Assembly: GCA_030429605.1 (NCBI GenBank)
Contig: JAUIEV010000005.1
Span: 1-64,000 of the forward strand
Origin: Chlamydiia bacterium
GTDB taxonomy: Bacteria > Chlamydiota > Chlamydiia > Chlamydiales > Simkaniaceae
DNA: 64,000 bases
Direction of reading: 5' to 3'
Under the pieces are notes generated by a model. The model was not told the origin of the DNA. It ran no database searches and saw nothing but the letters and a program-made list of their open reading frames with translations. This document shows positions 1 to 8,327 of this stretch, piece by piece (the stretch's first letter is position 1; every line of letters begins with the position of its first letter). A program made the position numbers and the translations under genes.

Positions 1-183
1 TTTTTCAGAGTGTATTTTCCTCTAATGAAAAAACATGATCCATCTAACTTTGTGTGGAAAGTCTACACTCCATAACCCGCAGCTTCTGTAGAATATATTT
101 TTACAAAAGTTTTTTCTATTAGAATTTGTTTTTAGCGTTTTGACACGTTGTATTCGCAATCAAGAGAAACAGGTCATATGAAT

Positions 184-885
184 TTATAACCTTCCACCAT
201 TAACATGCAGGGTTTCACCGGTCATGAACCCGGCTTCTTCGCTTAACAAATACGCTATAGATCCCGCTATTTCTTCGGGTGTGCCGACTCTGTTGAGTAG
301 AATTGAGGAGAGCATGTTCTCCTCTTCTATACTTCCTTGGGGTTTTGTTGATCGTAACAGGTCTGTATCAACGGGCCCAGGTGCGACAGCATTTACCGTA
401 ATATTAAATGGGGCAAGTTCTTTAGCCCATGTTCGTGTAGCACCCAGCATTCCTGCTTTTGCAATAGAGTAGGCCGTCATTTTTTTAGAACCAAACACAG
501 CTCGTGAAGAGATGTTCACGATTCGGCCATATTTTTTTGCTTTCATTGAAGGAAGAAATGCTTGAACTATCTGGATTGCAGGACGAATATTAAAATCAAG
601 AACATGATGAAGGGTTTCAAAATCAATTTCACCAAGATATTGAGGCTTTGTAATCCCGGCGTTATTGACTATAGCGTCAATGTCCTCATTTGCAACAATT
701 TCTCTCAAAATGTCTGTGGTAGCATCGACACAAGATAAGTCACATTCATATAATCTGCCAGGGTACGGCGCATCAGGTTTACTTCTGGCTATGCCCACAA
801 CCGCATAGCCGCGTTGAACGAGAAGGTGCGTTGTAGCAAGCCCAATTCCCTTTGTTGCACCACTTATAAGCACCTTTCTAACCAT
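184..885 (-). CDS. Short-chain dehydrogenase/reductase (SDR), FabG-like
   Basis: A 233-residue classical SDR, the usual length for the family. Visible motifs are the Rossmann glycine motif GATKGIG at residues 9-15, NNAG at 74-77, the catalytic serine in the NISS segment near 126 and YSIAK at 139-143 (Tyr139, Lys143). The C-terminal ETLHVNGG is also typical. It should be a cytosolic NAD(P)-dependent oxidoreductase. The closest annotated relatives of such proteins are 3-oxoacyl-ACP reductases, but no fatty acid synthesis genes lie nearby, so the substrate is open. It is followed by about 180 bases to the window edge with no recognisable gene. Confidence 0.85.
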   Translation of the reverse strand: MVRKVLISGATKGIGLATTHLLVQRGYAVVGIARSKPDAPYPGRLYECDLSCVDATTDILREIVANEDIDAIVNNAGITKPQYLGEIDFETLHHVLDFNIRPAIQIVQAFLPSMKAKKYGRIVNISSRAVFGSKKMTAYSIAKAGMLGATRTWAKELAPFNITVNAVAPGPVDTDLLRSTKPQGSIEEENMLSSILLNRVGTPEEIAGSIAYLLSEEAGFMTGETLHVNGGRL

Positions 886-1116
886 ATATGACTCTCTTCA
901 TCCGTATAGATTTCTTTTGAGAAAGATAGTCAATCTGGTAATATGACACACTCCTTTTCTTTATCCGCCACTATGCTCAACAGAGAACACGTTGGCCATC
1001 CACGGCTAAAACCTTTCTAAAAGGACCTTTGCCTCGCGGCAAAATAGACGTATCAATAGCGTATGGAGGAAGTCTCTCTTTAGGGAAGAATGATCGTGGA
1101 CCATTCTTGTATTGAT

Positions 1117-2073
1117 TTATGCTGCTTCTAGTTGAACGATCTCTCGGTCATTTAATGATGCAACAACTTTTTCGGCTCTTTGAATACGATGCCATTCCGA
1201 TGGGTGCGTGTAGCTATCTCCCTCGTATGCACAAGTCAATCTCATCGCTTGCTCTTCTGTAAATCCTTTTTCGATCAAGTACCGATAAGAAGGGTTGTAT
1301 TTTTCCATTGAATAGGTAAAGACCCGTTTCATCGCGCTAACAGATTTGAGTGTTTGTATGGAGTACTCATCTGCTTCATATTCAGCCTGATTCGAAAGTA
1401 AATGACCACGATAGTTCATTTCTATAGCTACGACTACTCCTGCGAGAACTCCTGTTGAAAGCGCAACTAAAGGATTCCCTGAAACCATTCCGAGGCCCAT
1501 TCCGGCAGTACTCATCAACGCAATAGACGCTAATTTTGAGATACGATGAACAAGGTTTTGGTTGAAATGCCCTTTTACAGAGTGGCCCAACTCGTGTGCG
1601 AGGATGCACTTAATGATTTCGTCTCCGGGCTCAAATTCATCAATAAGTTGGGAAGAAAATGCTATTAAATTTGCTGGTTTAAAATAGAATGCGCTTTCTT
1701 CCAGGTCCTCGTCTAAGATGATGAGTGGGCGATCTGTTGTAGGTATATCAGCAACCAATTCCTCATATACATCAAAAAAAGCATGCCGCTTTTTTATCTG
1801 CTCATTTGAAAGTGTGCCAACATTTTCAATAAAAACTTCTCGCGCCAAATGAAGAGGGGGCACACCTTTTATAGTAACAGGAAGAGCGGAAAATAATATG
1901 TCACTTATTTCCAAAACACAACAGGGGGGTATCAGTGCAAAGAGGGCATCTTTGAGTATGCCTGTGAGGCAGATATCTAAGAGTCTTGCATATTTTACTT
2001 CTGCTTCAATTTGCTCTTCAAGTTCTGCAACTTGACTCTCTGAATACACAGCTACTTTTTCCATATTCTCCAC
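1117..2073 (-). CDS. M48-family metalloprotease
   Basis: A 318-residue protein with the zinc-metalloprotease motif HELGH at residues 160-164 and a downstream acidic EYEAD segment (231-235) that supplies the third zinc ligand in M48 (Ste24/HtpX/Oma1-like) peptidases. A hydrophobic, glycine-rich stretch at about 179-218 follows the zinc motif and could form a membrane hairpin, as in HtpX. The N-terminal 80 residues have no clear signal peptide. The ATG is preceded by a GGAG ribosome binding site. Likely role: membrane-associated protein quality control (inference). It stands alone, with about 230 bases of featureless sequence after it and an AT-rich gap before it. Confidence 0.82.
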   Translation of the reverse strand: MENMEKVAVYSESQVAELEEQIEAEVKYARLLDICLTGILKDALFALIPPCCVLEISDILFSALPVTIKGVPPLHLAREVFIENVGTLSNEQIKKRHAFFDVYEELVADIPTTDRPLIILDEDLEESAFYFKPANLIAFSSQLIDEFEPGDEIIKCILAHELGHSVKGHFNQNLVHRISKLASIALMSTAGMGLGMVSGNPLVALSTGVLAGVVVAIEMNYRGHLLSNQAEYEADEYSIQTLKSVSAMKRVFTYSMEKYNPSYRYLIEKGFTEEQAMRLTCAYEGDSYTHPSEWHRIQRAEKVVASLNDREIVQLEAA

Positions 2074-2334
2074 CGAGTATACTAATATATCGAAATAAGA
2101 TATGTAAGAAAAGAAAATCCATCAATAATTAAATAAGTAATTTATAAATTTTAAATAAAGTTATTTTATTTTGTAAAAATAGAATTTATAGACTTTGTGT
2201 CCCTTTTTTCAACCGCATCCACCTGAGAATAAAAGCGCACGAAAGAAGTCAATTCACTGTTGTGTATTTGCAGAAGTGTTCAGGAAAGCACAACACGAGG
2301 AGAAAACAAATGAAATAATCGGATGAAAAAAGAG
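2074..2334. other. AT-rich intergenic region upstream of the M48 gene
   Basis: 260 bases between the M48 protease gene and the tRNA(CAU). The part 2100-2200 is extremely AT-rich, and the rest has moderate composition. I see no ORF, RNA gene or convincing hairpin; it probably contains the M48 promoter. Confidence 0.4.
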
Positions 2335-2408
2335 TGGGGTAGGAGGGACTTGAACCCCCGACCAACGGATTATGAGTCTGTTGCTCTAACCACCTGAGCT
2401 ACTACCCC
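2335..2408 (-). tRNA. tRNA with CAU anticodon (elongator Met or lysidine-type Ile2)
   Basis: A 74-nt cloverleaf on the minus strand. The acceptor arms GGGGTAG/CTACCCC pair perfectly, the D-stem is GCTC/GAGC and the T-loop is TTCAAGT. The anticodon loop is CTCATAA, giving CAU at 2372-2374. No CCA is encoded. The anticodon stem ACAGA/TCCGT contains one A·C mismatch. The variable loop TGGTC resembles that of E. coli tRNA-Ile2, so the gene could be Ile2 (C34 modified by TilS) rather than elongator Met. It lacks the features of an initiator. Confidence 0.9.
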
Positions 2409-2423
2409 AAAGAAGGTGGCCAG

Positions 2424-2453
2424 AGTATACTCTTATGAAATTCTATTTTTCAA
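2424..2453 (-). promoter_or_regulatory. Sigma-70-like (chlamydial sigma-66) promoter of the tRNA(CAU)
   Basis: On the minus strand, TTGAAA (2448-2453) and TATACT (2424-2429) are separated by 18 bases. The -10 box lies 15 bases upstream of the tRNA 5' end at 2408, so transcription would begin a few bases before the mature tRNA. Confidence 0.6.
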
Positions 2454-2464
2454 GCCCTTTTTAC

Positions 2465-2494
2465 TTGAAGCTTTTTTTTGAACCTGTGTATAAA
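2465..2494 (+). promoter_or_regulatory. Promoter of the DUF1207-permease pair
   Basis: TTGAAG (2465-2470) and TATAAA (2489-2494) with an 18-base T-rich spacer lie about 22 bases upstream of the start codon at 2517. This promoter is divergent from the tRNA promoter only 11 bases away. Confidence 0.5.
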
Positions 2495-2516
2495 AGTTCT
2501 TTTTAGAGGTACATTG

Positions 2517-3686
2517 ATGAATAGATATGCTGTTTTTCTTTCACTGCTTTGTGGAGCGCTTTCTGCCAGCCCTTCTGAGAAGGAGATTGTTGCAGAATAC
2601 CTTTCGAGAGCAGATCAACTTCCAAAAGGGCACATTGAAGAGTCTGATGATGTGTACCTTGAGGGATACATCCAGTCGCTCTTGAATTCCCACTACTACG
2701 AATTCAATATAATTGTGCAGGTTCTTGAGAACACTGCGTACTTGTACAAGGTTCCGAACAATAGAATGATCAAAAGAAGTATCGTGTCTTTTGTGAGCGA
2801 TGTTCCCGGTATTTCGGATGTTCAAATTGTAGAAGGACCGACTCCTCCTGAAGTGTCTAAGCGGGAAATGAAAGAGGTTAATCAGATTGGGGGCGTATGG
2901 TTTCCTCAAACAACGGTTCTTTTTCAGCCTCTCATTGCCGATCCAAGAGAAACGCAGTATTATGCTGAATATCGATGGGGTGATGAAACGCTAGGGACGC
3001 ACACAGTGGGTGTCGCGTATGGCGATACATTTCCTATATATAGATGGAATAATGTATTTGTCTTTGGTGGGGCACTTCAGATAGGTATCCAGGCAGGTGC
3101 ATGGTCTGTATTTAATCTTGGCGCGGAAGACATGATAAATGATTGGGCGCAGCTTGTGAATACCGATTATCTTATCGGAATTCCATTAACCTATTCTTTC
3201 GATAACTGGTCATTTCGGCTGCGGATATACCATAAATCTGACCACCTCGGTGATGAATTTATACAGGATCACCCTGACTTTGAAAGGTTAAATCCGAGTA
3301 TGGAAGCTATCGATTTTATAGCGCAGTATCAAATAACAGATGGTTTGAGACCATACCTCGGACCTGGTGTGATTGTTCGAGATGATGAAACGTTTAGAAT
3401 GGACTGGTTCTACATCCACTACGGGATAGAGGGCCGTGCCTTTGGACAGAAATTCTTTCGGCACAAGCTGTATGGAACGCCTTTTATCGCGCTTGACTTT
3501 CAAAACTGGCAAGCAGTTGACTGGAGACTCAGTTTTTCAGGAATGATTGGGTATGAGTTCAGTAAATTGCAGGGTGTTGGACGGAAGTTTCGATTTTATG
3601 GAAAGTATCACAACGGGTACTCTGACGGACAATTTTTCAAGGAAACAAGTGATTTCTGGGCTGCTGGATTTTCCTGGGGCTTTTAA
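2517..3686 (+). CDS. DUF1207-family protein with signal peptide (outer-membrane-like)
   Basis: A 389-residue protein whose N-terminus (MNRYAVFLSLLCGALSAS) is a short signal peptide. This start has GAGG nine bases upstream and removes a 13-codon in-frame extension. The central and C-terminal parts are rich in aromatic residues and alternating polar/hydrophobic segments, ending in the aromatic DFWAAGFSWGF, as in outer-membrane beta barrels. The segment LFQPLIADPRE followed by SFRLRIYHKSDHLGDEF fits my memory of DUF1207. I infer an outer-membrane or periplasmic location; the substrate is unknown. Its stop codon overlaps the next gene's start by one base (TAATG), so the two are translationally coupled. 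Confidence 0.7.
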   Translation: MNRYAVFLSLLCGALSASPSEKEIVAEYLSRADQLPKGHIEESDDVYLEGYIQSLLNSHYYEFNIIVQVLENTAYLYKVPNNRMIKRSIVSFVSDVPGISDVQIVEGPTPPEVSKREMKEVNQIGGVWFPQTTVLFQPLIADPRETQYYAEYRWGDETLGTHTVGVAYGDTFPIYRWNNVFVFGGALQIGIQAGAWSVFNLGAEDMINDWAQLVNTDYLIGIPLTYSFDNWSFRLRIYHKSDHLGDEFIQDHPDFERLNPSMEAIDFIAQYQITDGLRPYLGPGVIVRDDETFRMDWFYIHYGIEGRAFGQKFFRHKLYGTPFIALDFQNWQAVDWRLSFSGMIGYEFSKLQGVGRKFRFYGKYHNGYSDGQFFKETSDFWAAGFSWGF

Positions 3687-4915
3687 TGAAGCTGTTTGTG
3701 TCTAAAACTGTCGGATGTGCACTCCTTGTTGCTGGAACACAAATTGGAGCAGGCATGCTTGCACTTCCGATAGCGACAGGAATTGGAGGTTTTTGGCCTT
3801 CTGCACTGCTTTTTTTGATTGCATTTGCTTATATGCTTGCTTCGCTCTTTCTGCTGGTTGAAGTGAATTTTTGGTCTCATAAAGTCACTGCAAATATCAT
3901 CACACTTGCAAAAGAACATCTAGGTATTTTTGGTCAAGGTATTGCCTGGGTTTCTTTTTTATTTCTGTTGTATGCAGTTGCTGCTGCATATCTTTCTGGG
4001 GGTGGAGCGCTTCTCGCAACTGCCCTTGACTCAGGGTTAAATGTAGGGGTCACGTCTTCATTTGGAACTTGGATTTTTTTACTTTTTTTTGGTGGGATAG
4101 TTTTTTTTGGTACGCATATAGTTGACAGCTTTAATAGAGTCCTTATTTCAGGGCTTGTTGCCTCCTTCCTATTTTTAGTCTTGTTTACAGTTCCAAATGT
4201 TGATCCAAGTAACTTAGGAGCGGGGAAGCCGCTGTATTTACTTGCAGCAGTTCCTGTAGTTATTTTGTCGTTTACTTCTCATATTATTGTTCCATCGCTC
4301 CGTACGTATTTAGCGGGAGACCACAAAGACCTTATTAAAGCTCTTTTTTGGGGAAGTGTTATTCCGCTTTTTTGTTATTTGATATGGGAATTTTTGATTG
4401 TTGGCTCTCTTCCTCAATCTGGGCCATTGAGTTTGGAGGCCATTGCGCTTCATGAAAACCCTGTGTCAGGACTCACAAAGGCGCTCAATGCAAAGCTACA
4501 CGTACCTGCTGTAGCAATCGTTGTTGGATTCTTCTCATTTTTTGCGCTTGTGACATCTTTTTTTGGTGTGTCCCTTGGGCTTTTTGATTTCCTTGCTGAT
4601 GGACTCCGTGTGAAAAAAACTCCTTTTGGGAAATGTGTTCTCCTCGCACTTGCATACACCCCACCAATGGTTTTTGCTCTGCTTTATCCAGAGGGTTTTG
4701 TGTTTGCTGTAGGTTATGCAGGGGTTTTTGTAGCTGTACTGTATGGAATCCTTCCGCCTCTGATGATATGGCGAGGTCGATACATTGAAAAACGAAAAAG
4801 TGACTTTGTGACTCCGGGAGGAAAAGTTGTTCCTTTGCTCGTTTTTGTAGGCGCTTTCGTGATTATATTTTTTCAAGTTGCTGCAACATGGGGATTATTC
4901 CCATCCATCGGATAA
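3686..4915 (+). CDS. tyrP: Aromatic amino acid permease (HAAAP/TyrP family), copy 1
   Basis: A 409-residue inner-membrane protein with about 11 hydrophobic segments. The N-terminal motif AGTQIGAGMLALPIATG is typical of the hydroxy/aromatic amino acid permease family (TyrP, Mtr, TnaB), which imports tyrosine or tryptophan by proton symport. Chlamydiae depend on host aromatic amino acids and usually carry TyrP homologues. The start codon overlaps the stop of the DUF1207 gene by one base. The 3' end overlaps the convergent LOG-domain gene by 21 bases. A second homologue lies at 11253-12464. Substrate assignment is by family only. Confidence 0.85.
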   Translation: MKLFVSKTVGCALLVAGTQIGAGMLALPIATGIGGFWPSALLFLIAFAYMLASLFLLVEVNFWSHKVTANIITLAKEHLGIFGQGIAWVSFLFLLYAVAAAYLSGGGALLATALDSGLNVGVTSSFGTWIFLLFFGGIVFFGTHIVDSFNRVLISGLVASFLFLVLFTVPNVDPSNLGAGKPLYLLAAVPVVILSFTSHIIVPSLRTYLAGDHKDLIKALFWGSVIPLFCYLIWEFLIVGSLPQSGPLSLEAIALHENPVSGLTKALNAKLHVPAVAIVVGFFSFFALVTSFFGVSLGLFDFLADGLRVKKTPFGKCVLLALAYTPPMVFALLYPEGFVFAVGYAGVFVAVLYGILPPLMIWRGRYIEKRKSDFVTPGGKVVPLLVFVGAFVIIFFQVAATWGLFPSIG

Positions 4916-7042
4916 TATTTCCATTTTTTCTAGCGTGCAAAACCCTTCCTCATAGACTGTTCCATTTTTTCCAATAGGGAGTCGTCCTTGAAAAAATGCT
5001 CTATAGACCTGCAGTGCTTTTTCAGCTGTGTCAACTGCATAAAAGCAATTACTCACCCACTCAGCTCCTGCGATGGTTCCATTTTTTACATTGTTTTGAA
5101 AACGGGAGGTAATTTTTTCTCGCCAGTACTCAAGTGGACCTACAAGTAAAATTGGTGTTGATTGGCAGCTTCCGACCTTTCTTCGCACCTCTTCTAATGC
5201 GTATTCAAAATCAGTGCCAATGCCTCCGGTTAAAAATATTGGAAGGTCGAGATGAAACTCTGCTTGTCGTTCTACAAGTTTATCTAAGCGAAAGGTCATT
5301 TTCGCATCTACGTATGGATTGATTTCTTGCTCGCTTACGTATTCTCCTTTTTGTGAGACAAAGTCAACAATGTTGGCACAAGAAAGAATGCCGAGTTCTT
5401 TTGCGACTTTGTTTCCAACGCTCATGACACCAGGGCCGCCGCCTGTAACCATGGCTAGAGGGGTAGATGGGTTAAGTAGTGGATGTGAGCAATACGTTTT
5501 GAGCTCTAAAAGGCCTTGTAAGATTTCTGAGAGGATTCCTTCAAAACTTCCCTCTACAAGATGTGAGCCGTAAATACCAATTGTGGTTGCAGTGACAAAC
5601 GATTGCACGTGTTCAAGTGGGACAAACATGCCTGAGTCTTTCCCTGGTTTAGGAACATACTGAAGAATTTTTTGAGTCCGCTGGTCTGCCCAAAAAACAG
5701 GAATACCAAACTTCGCAAGATCGTTCAGAAAAGACCTGTCTTCGTGGGAGAAAAACTCACCATTTCCTCGTGAAGCCCATTCAAAGTAGATGCCTTTTAC
5801 ATTTCGATGAACATGCTCGCTCAGTAAGTATCGCTTCATCATAGGAGAGGGGAAATATCTGCAAAGGAGAATTCCCTGGGATGTAATGACTTCATCTTCT
5901 ATAGCTTTTAAGAAGGGATAAGAAGGCTGCTGTTTTATATATCCTTCAACTAAAAGTGCTTGTCTTGTTTTATGAGCAAATCCTGGAAATTCAGAAAATG
6001 TTGGCTCTGAAATACACCAATCATTTGCTGTGAGAGAAAGTAGCTGCGTCCCTTTAACAACAAAAGTAGCACATTTATAATTCTCAGGTTTGGGAGCTGT
6101 TTTCAGTGCGGTGAAAATAGAATCCTTCTTTTCAAGTACATTTTGTAGTTGATCTCTATCCTCAAAAAAGACGTGTTCTCTGTATGGTTCAAGCGTATAA
6201 AACTCAAGAGGGATATGTTCAAGCTCCTGAGTACTTTTTCCATATAACTCATAGACATCTCCAGAAGCAAAAGTGTCCGGCTGCAAAACAGATGCAGCAG
6301 TGTGCTTCACTCCTTTTGGAAGGAGCTCATCAACGACATGAGCAAAAACGGTTCGAATATGGAGTGGAATGGTCCGCACAAGGAGAAGCGCGTTTTCTTG
6401 CACAATTCTTGCTTCATTTTCATGCCATACTTGAGAAAAATGGATGAGTTTTCTTGTTCGAATACTTTCATCGCTGAGAGCTTTCGTTAAGGTTGGAATA
6501 AAGCCGCGGATGGAATCATCGTAGTGAAATCGCCCTTTTTGTAATCGAAGGAAGGCAACGGCTCGATCTTCTCTTTTTTCGAGGGCTAATTCATCACTCC
6601 CATGGAGTCCACCAAGTGAAAGGAGTGGGCGACCATCTTGGTCACTTCGACCAAACATACGAGTTAAGTAATATGGGTCTCGTACACGTCTTTCAGGCTC
6701 TTTAGTGAATAGTTTTCCAACTTGTGATCCGGGTTGCAAGTGATGAAGAAGAGCTTTTCCAATATCATCAACTGCAAAGAGAGAGACTTTAACCTCAGCT
6801 GATCGTAGGTCTTTAGAAAGGAGTATTTCTTCTGTTCGGGCATCGACACCAAGTTGCGCGACTGTGCTTTTGAGATTAAAAAAGGTGTGTTTTTTATCTG
6901 AAATAAACCCGATGTATTGCTCGGGAATATTTGTAATTTCAACCTCAGCGAGGATTGTCGTTTCGTCAACGTACCTGCATGCAGTGATCACGCCATCAGG
7001 CGTTGTTAAATCGTAGTATGGTGAAAAGGGTATCTGTGTCAT
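4895..7042 (-). CDS. Large conserved chlamydial protein with C-terminal LOG-like domain
   Basis: About 715 residues from the ATG at 7042, the only ATG near the 5' end. The C-terminal third has a LOG ('lysine decarboxylase-like', cytokinin-activating) Rossmann fold signature: VTGGGPGVMSVGNKVAKELGI near 532-552 and TGGIGTDFEYALEE near 605-618, matching the family PGGxGTxxE motif with Thr for Pro. The preceding 480 residues are soluble and match nothing I recognise. From memory it resembles the hypothetical protein CT387, which in C. trachomatis also lies next to the MYG1 and HIT genes. LOG proteins are nucleoside-5'-monophosphate phosphoribohydrolases, so a nucleotide substrate is a reasonable inference. 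No membrane segment or signal peptide is visible. Confidence 0.72.
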   Translation of the reverse strand: MTQIPFSPYYDLTTPDGVITACRYVDETTILAEVEITNIPEQYIGFISDKKHTFFNLKSTVAQLGVDARTEEILLSKDLRSAEVKVSLFAVDDIGKALLHHLQPGSQVGKLFTKEPERRVRDPYYLTRMFGRSDQDGRPLLSLGGLHGSDELALEKREDRAVAFLRLQKGRFHYDDSIRGFIPTLTKALSDESIRTRKLIHFSQVWHENEARIVQENALLLVRTIPLHIRTVFAHVVDELLPKGVKHTAASVLQPDTFASGDVYELYGKSTQELEHIPLEFYTLEPYREHVFFEDRDQLQNVLEKKDSIFTALKTAPKPENYKCATFVVKGTQLLSLTANDWCISEPTFSEFPGFAHKTRQALLVEGYIKQQPSYPFLKAIEDEVITSQGILLCRYFPSPMMKRYLLSEHVHRNVKGIYFEWASRGNGEFFSHEDRSFLNDLAKFGIPVFWADQRTQKILQYVPKPGKDSGMFVPLEHVQSFVTATTIGIYGSHLVEGSFEGILSEILQGLLELKTYCSHPLLNPSTPLAMVTGGGPGVMSVGNKVAKELGILSCANIVDFVSQKGEYVSEQEINPYVDAKMTFRLDKLVERQAEFHLDLPIFLTGGIGTDFEYALEEVRRKVGSCQSTPILLVGPLEYWREKITSRFQNNVKNGTIAGAEWVSNCFYAVDTAEKALQVYRAFFQGRLPIGKNGTVYEEGFCTLEKMEILSDGWE

Positions 7043-7071
7043 ACCACGACACCATATCAAATTGTTTCTAC

Positions 7072-7100
7072 TTGAGGTATATTTTTTTTAGTCATATAAT
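7072..7100 (+). promoter_or_regulatory. Strong promoter of the MYG1-HIT-HEAT cluster
   Basis: TTGAGG (7072-7077) and a consensus TATAAT (7095-7100) have a 17-base spacer. The start codon follows 24 bases downstream with AGGGA as ribosome binding site. Confidence 0.65.
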
Positions 7101-7123
7101 TATTTTCTTTTTTTTAGGGACAT

Positions 7124-8011
7124 ATGAGTAATCTGTATCTTAAGCGTAGTTGTGGTACCCATGATGGTTCTTTCCATGCAGACGAGGTGACAGCCTGCGC
7201 GCTCCTTCTTGTTCATGACCTTATCGACAAAAAGAGTATTGTTCGAACGAGGGACATCAAAAAACTTAACGAGTGTGAGTATGTTTGTGACGTTGGTGGA
7301 ACATATTGTCCAGACGAGAAAAGATTTGATCATCACCAAGTTGAATACGATGGGCAGTTGAGCAGTGCTGGCATGATTTTGCGGTATTTGTATGAGGAGG
7401 GTATTATTGATCAGCCTCTTTTTGAGTACTACAATAACCACCTGGTTCTCGGTGTTGATGCGCATGACAATGGACGTGTGACACCTCAGATTGGTCACTG
7501 CACTTTTTCAGGTGTTATTCATAACTTTCTCCCGATTGCTCATTCAGCAACCGATGCTGAGAGAGACGAAGCATTTTTTCGTGCATTAGACTTTACAGTC
7601 GGACATATTCAAAGGCTCTTTCAGCGGCATAGCTATGTTCAGTCGTCCCGTTCTGCTGTACTTGAAGCAATGAAAAACGAAGGGAAAGTGCTTGTGTTTG
7701 ATGAGCCTCTTCCTTGGATCGATGCCTTTTTTGAAGAGGGTGGTCTTCAGCATCCTGCAGAATTTATTGTGATGCCAGCAGGAGAGCATTGGAAACTTCG
7801 TGCAATCCCTCCAAGTCTTGAAGAGCGAATGCAAGTGAGAAAACCACTCCCACAAGAATGGGCGGGCCTCATGGAAAAGCAACTTGTGGAAAAAACAGGA
7901 ATAGATGGGGCTGTTTTTTGTCATAAAGGACGATTTATTTCCGTTTGGAAAACAAAAGATGATGTAAAAAAAGCACTGGAGCTTATCTACAATGTCAACA
8001 ATTTTTGGTAA
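7124..8011 (+). CDS. MYG1 (UPF0160) family metal-dependent hydrolase
   Basis: A 295-residue protein starting with the family hallmark GTHDGSFHADEVTA (residues 11-24), followed by CDVGGTY and RFDHHQ, the metal-binding histidines and aspartates of the DHH-like MYG1 family. Eukaryotic MYG1 is reported to be a 3'-5' RNA exonuclease; the bacterial role is not established. Length is normal for bacterial members. The 3' end overlaps the HIT gene by 20 bases. From memory C. trachomatis has the same neighbours (CT387, CT386, CT385). Confidence 0.85.
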   Translation: MSNLYLKRSCGTHDGSFHADEVTACALLLVHDLIDKKSIVRTRDIKKLNECEYVCDVGGTYCPDEKRFDHHQVEYDGQLSSAGMILRYLYEEGIIDQPLFEYYNNHLVLGVDAHDNGRVTPQIGHCTFSGVIHNFLPIAHSATDAERDEAFFRALDFTVGHIQRLFQRHSYVQSSRSAVLEAMKNEGKVLVFDEPLPWIDAFFEEGGLQHPAEFIVMPAGEHWKLRAIPPSLEERMQVRKPLPQEWAGLMEKQLVEKTGIDGAVFCHKGRFISVWKTKDDVKKALELIYNVNNFW

Positions 8012-8327
8012 AATTCTCCGGGGAGATATTCCCGCTGAAAAAGTCTACGAAGATGAACAGCTCATAGCGATAAAGGATATCAATCCCGTTGCACCTATTC
8101 ATCTCCTTATTATTCCTCGGAAAGAATTTGCTTCGTTGCAGGCTATTCCTGATACTGAACTATCAATCGTCTCTCACATAGCTAAGGTAGCCCAAAAACT
8201 TGCCAAAGAATTCGATATCGTTGATAACTACAGGTTACTGACAAATAATGGTCCAGATGCAGGTCAGACGATATTTCACCTACACTTTCACCTTATTGGG
8301 GGCAAGAAGCTTGGCCCTATGGCTTAG
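7992..8327 (+). CDS. HIT-family (HINT-like) nucleotide hydrolase
   Basis: A 111-residue histidine-triad protein. The triad HLHFHLIGG lies at residues 96-104 (His96, His98, His100), and the N-terminal FGKILRGDIPAEKVYED is typical of HINT purine-nucleoside phosphoramidases. It is cytosolic and should cleave adenosine phosphoramidates or aminoacyl-adenylates. It overlaps the MYG1 gene upstream, and its last 80 bases overlap the possible start region of the HEAT-repeat gene, which indicates one transcript. Confidence 0.92.
   Translation: MSTIFGKILRGDIPAEKVYEDEQLIAIKDINPVAPIHLLIIPRKEFASLQAIPDTELSIVSHIAKVAQKLAKEFDIVDNYRLLTNNGPDAGQTIFHLHFHLIGGKKLGPMA

Noticed and set aside
1023-1110. Short hairpins (TTTGCC/GGCAAA and AAGAATG/CATTCTT) after the M48 gene
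   Set aside because: Stems of 6-7 bp without a U-run; not distinguishable from chance.
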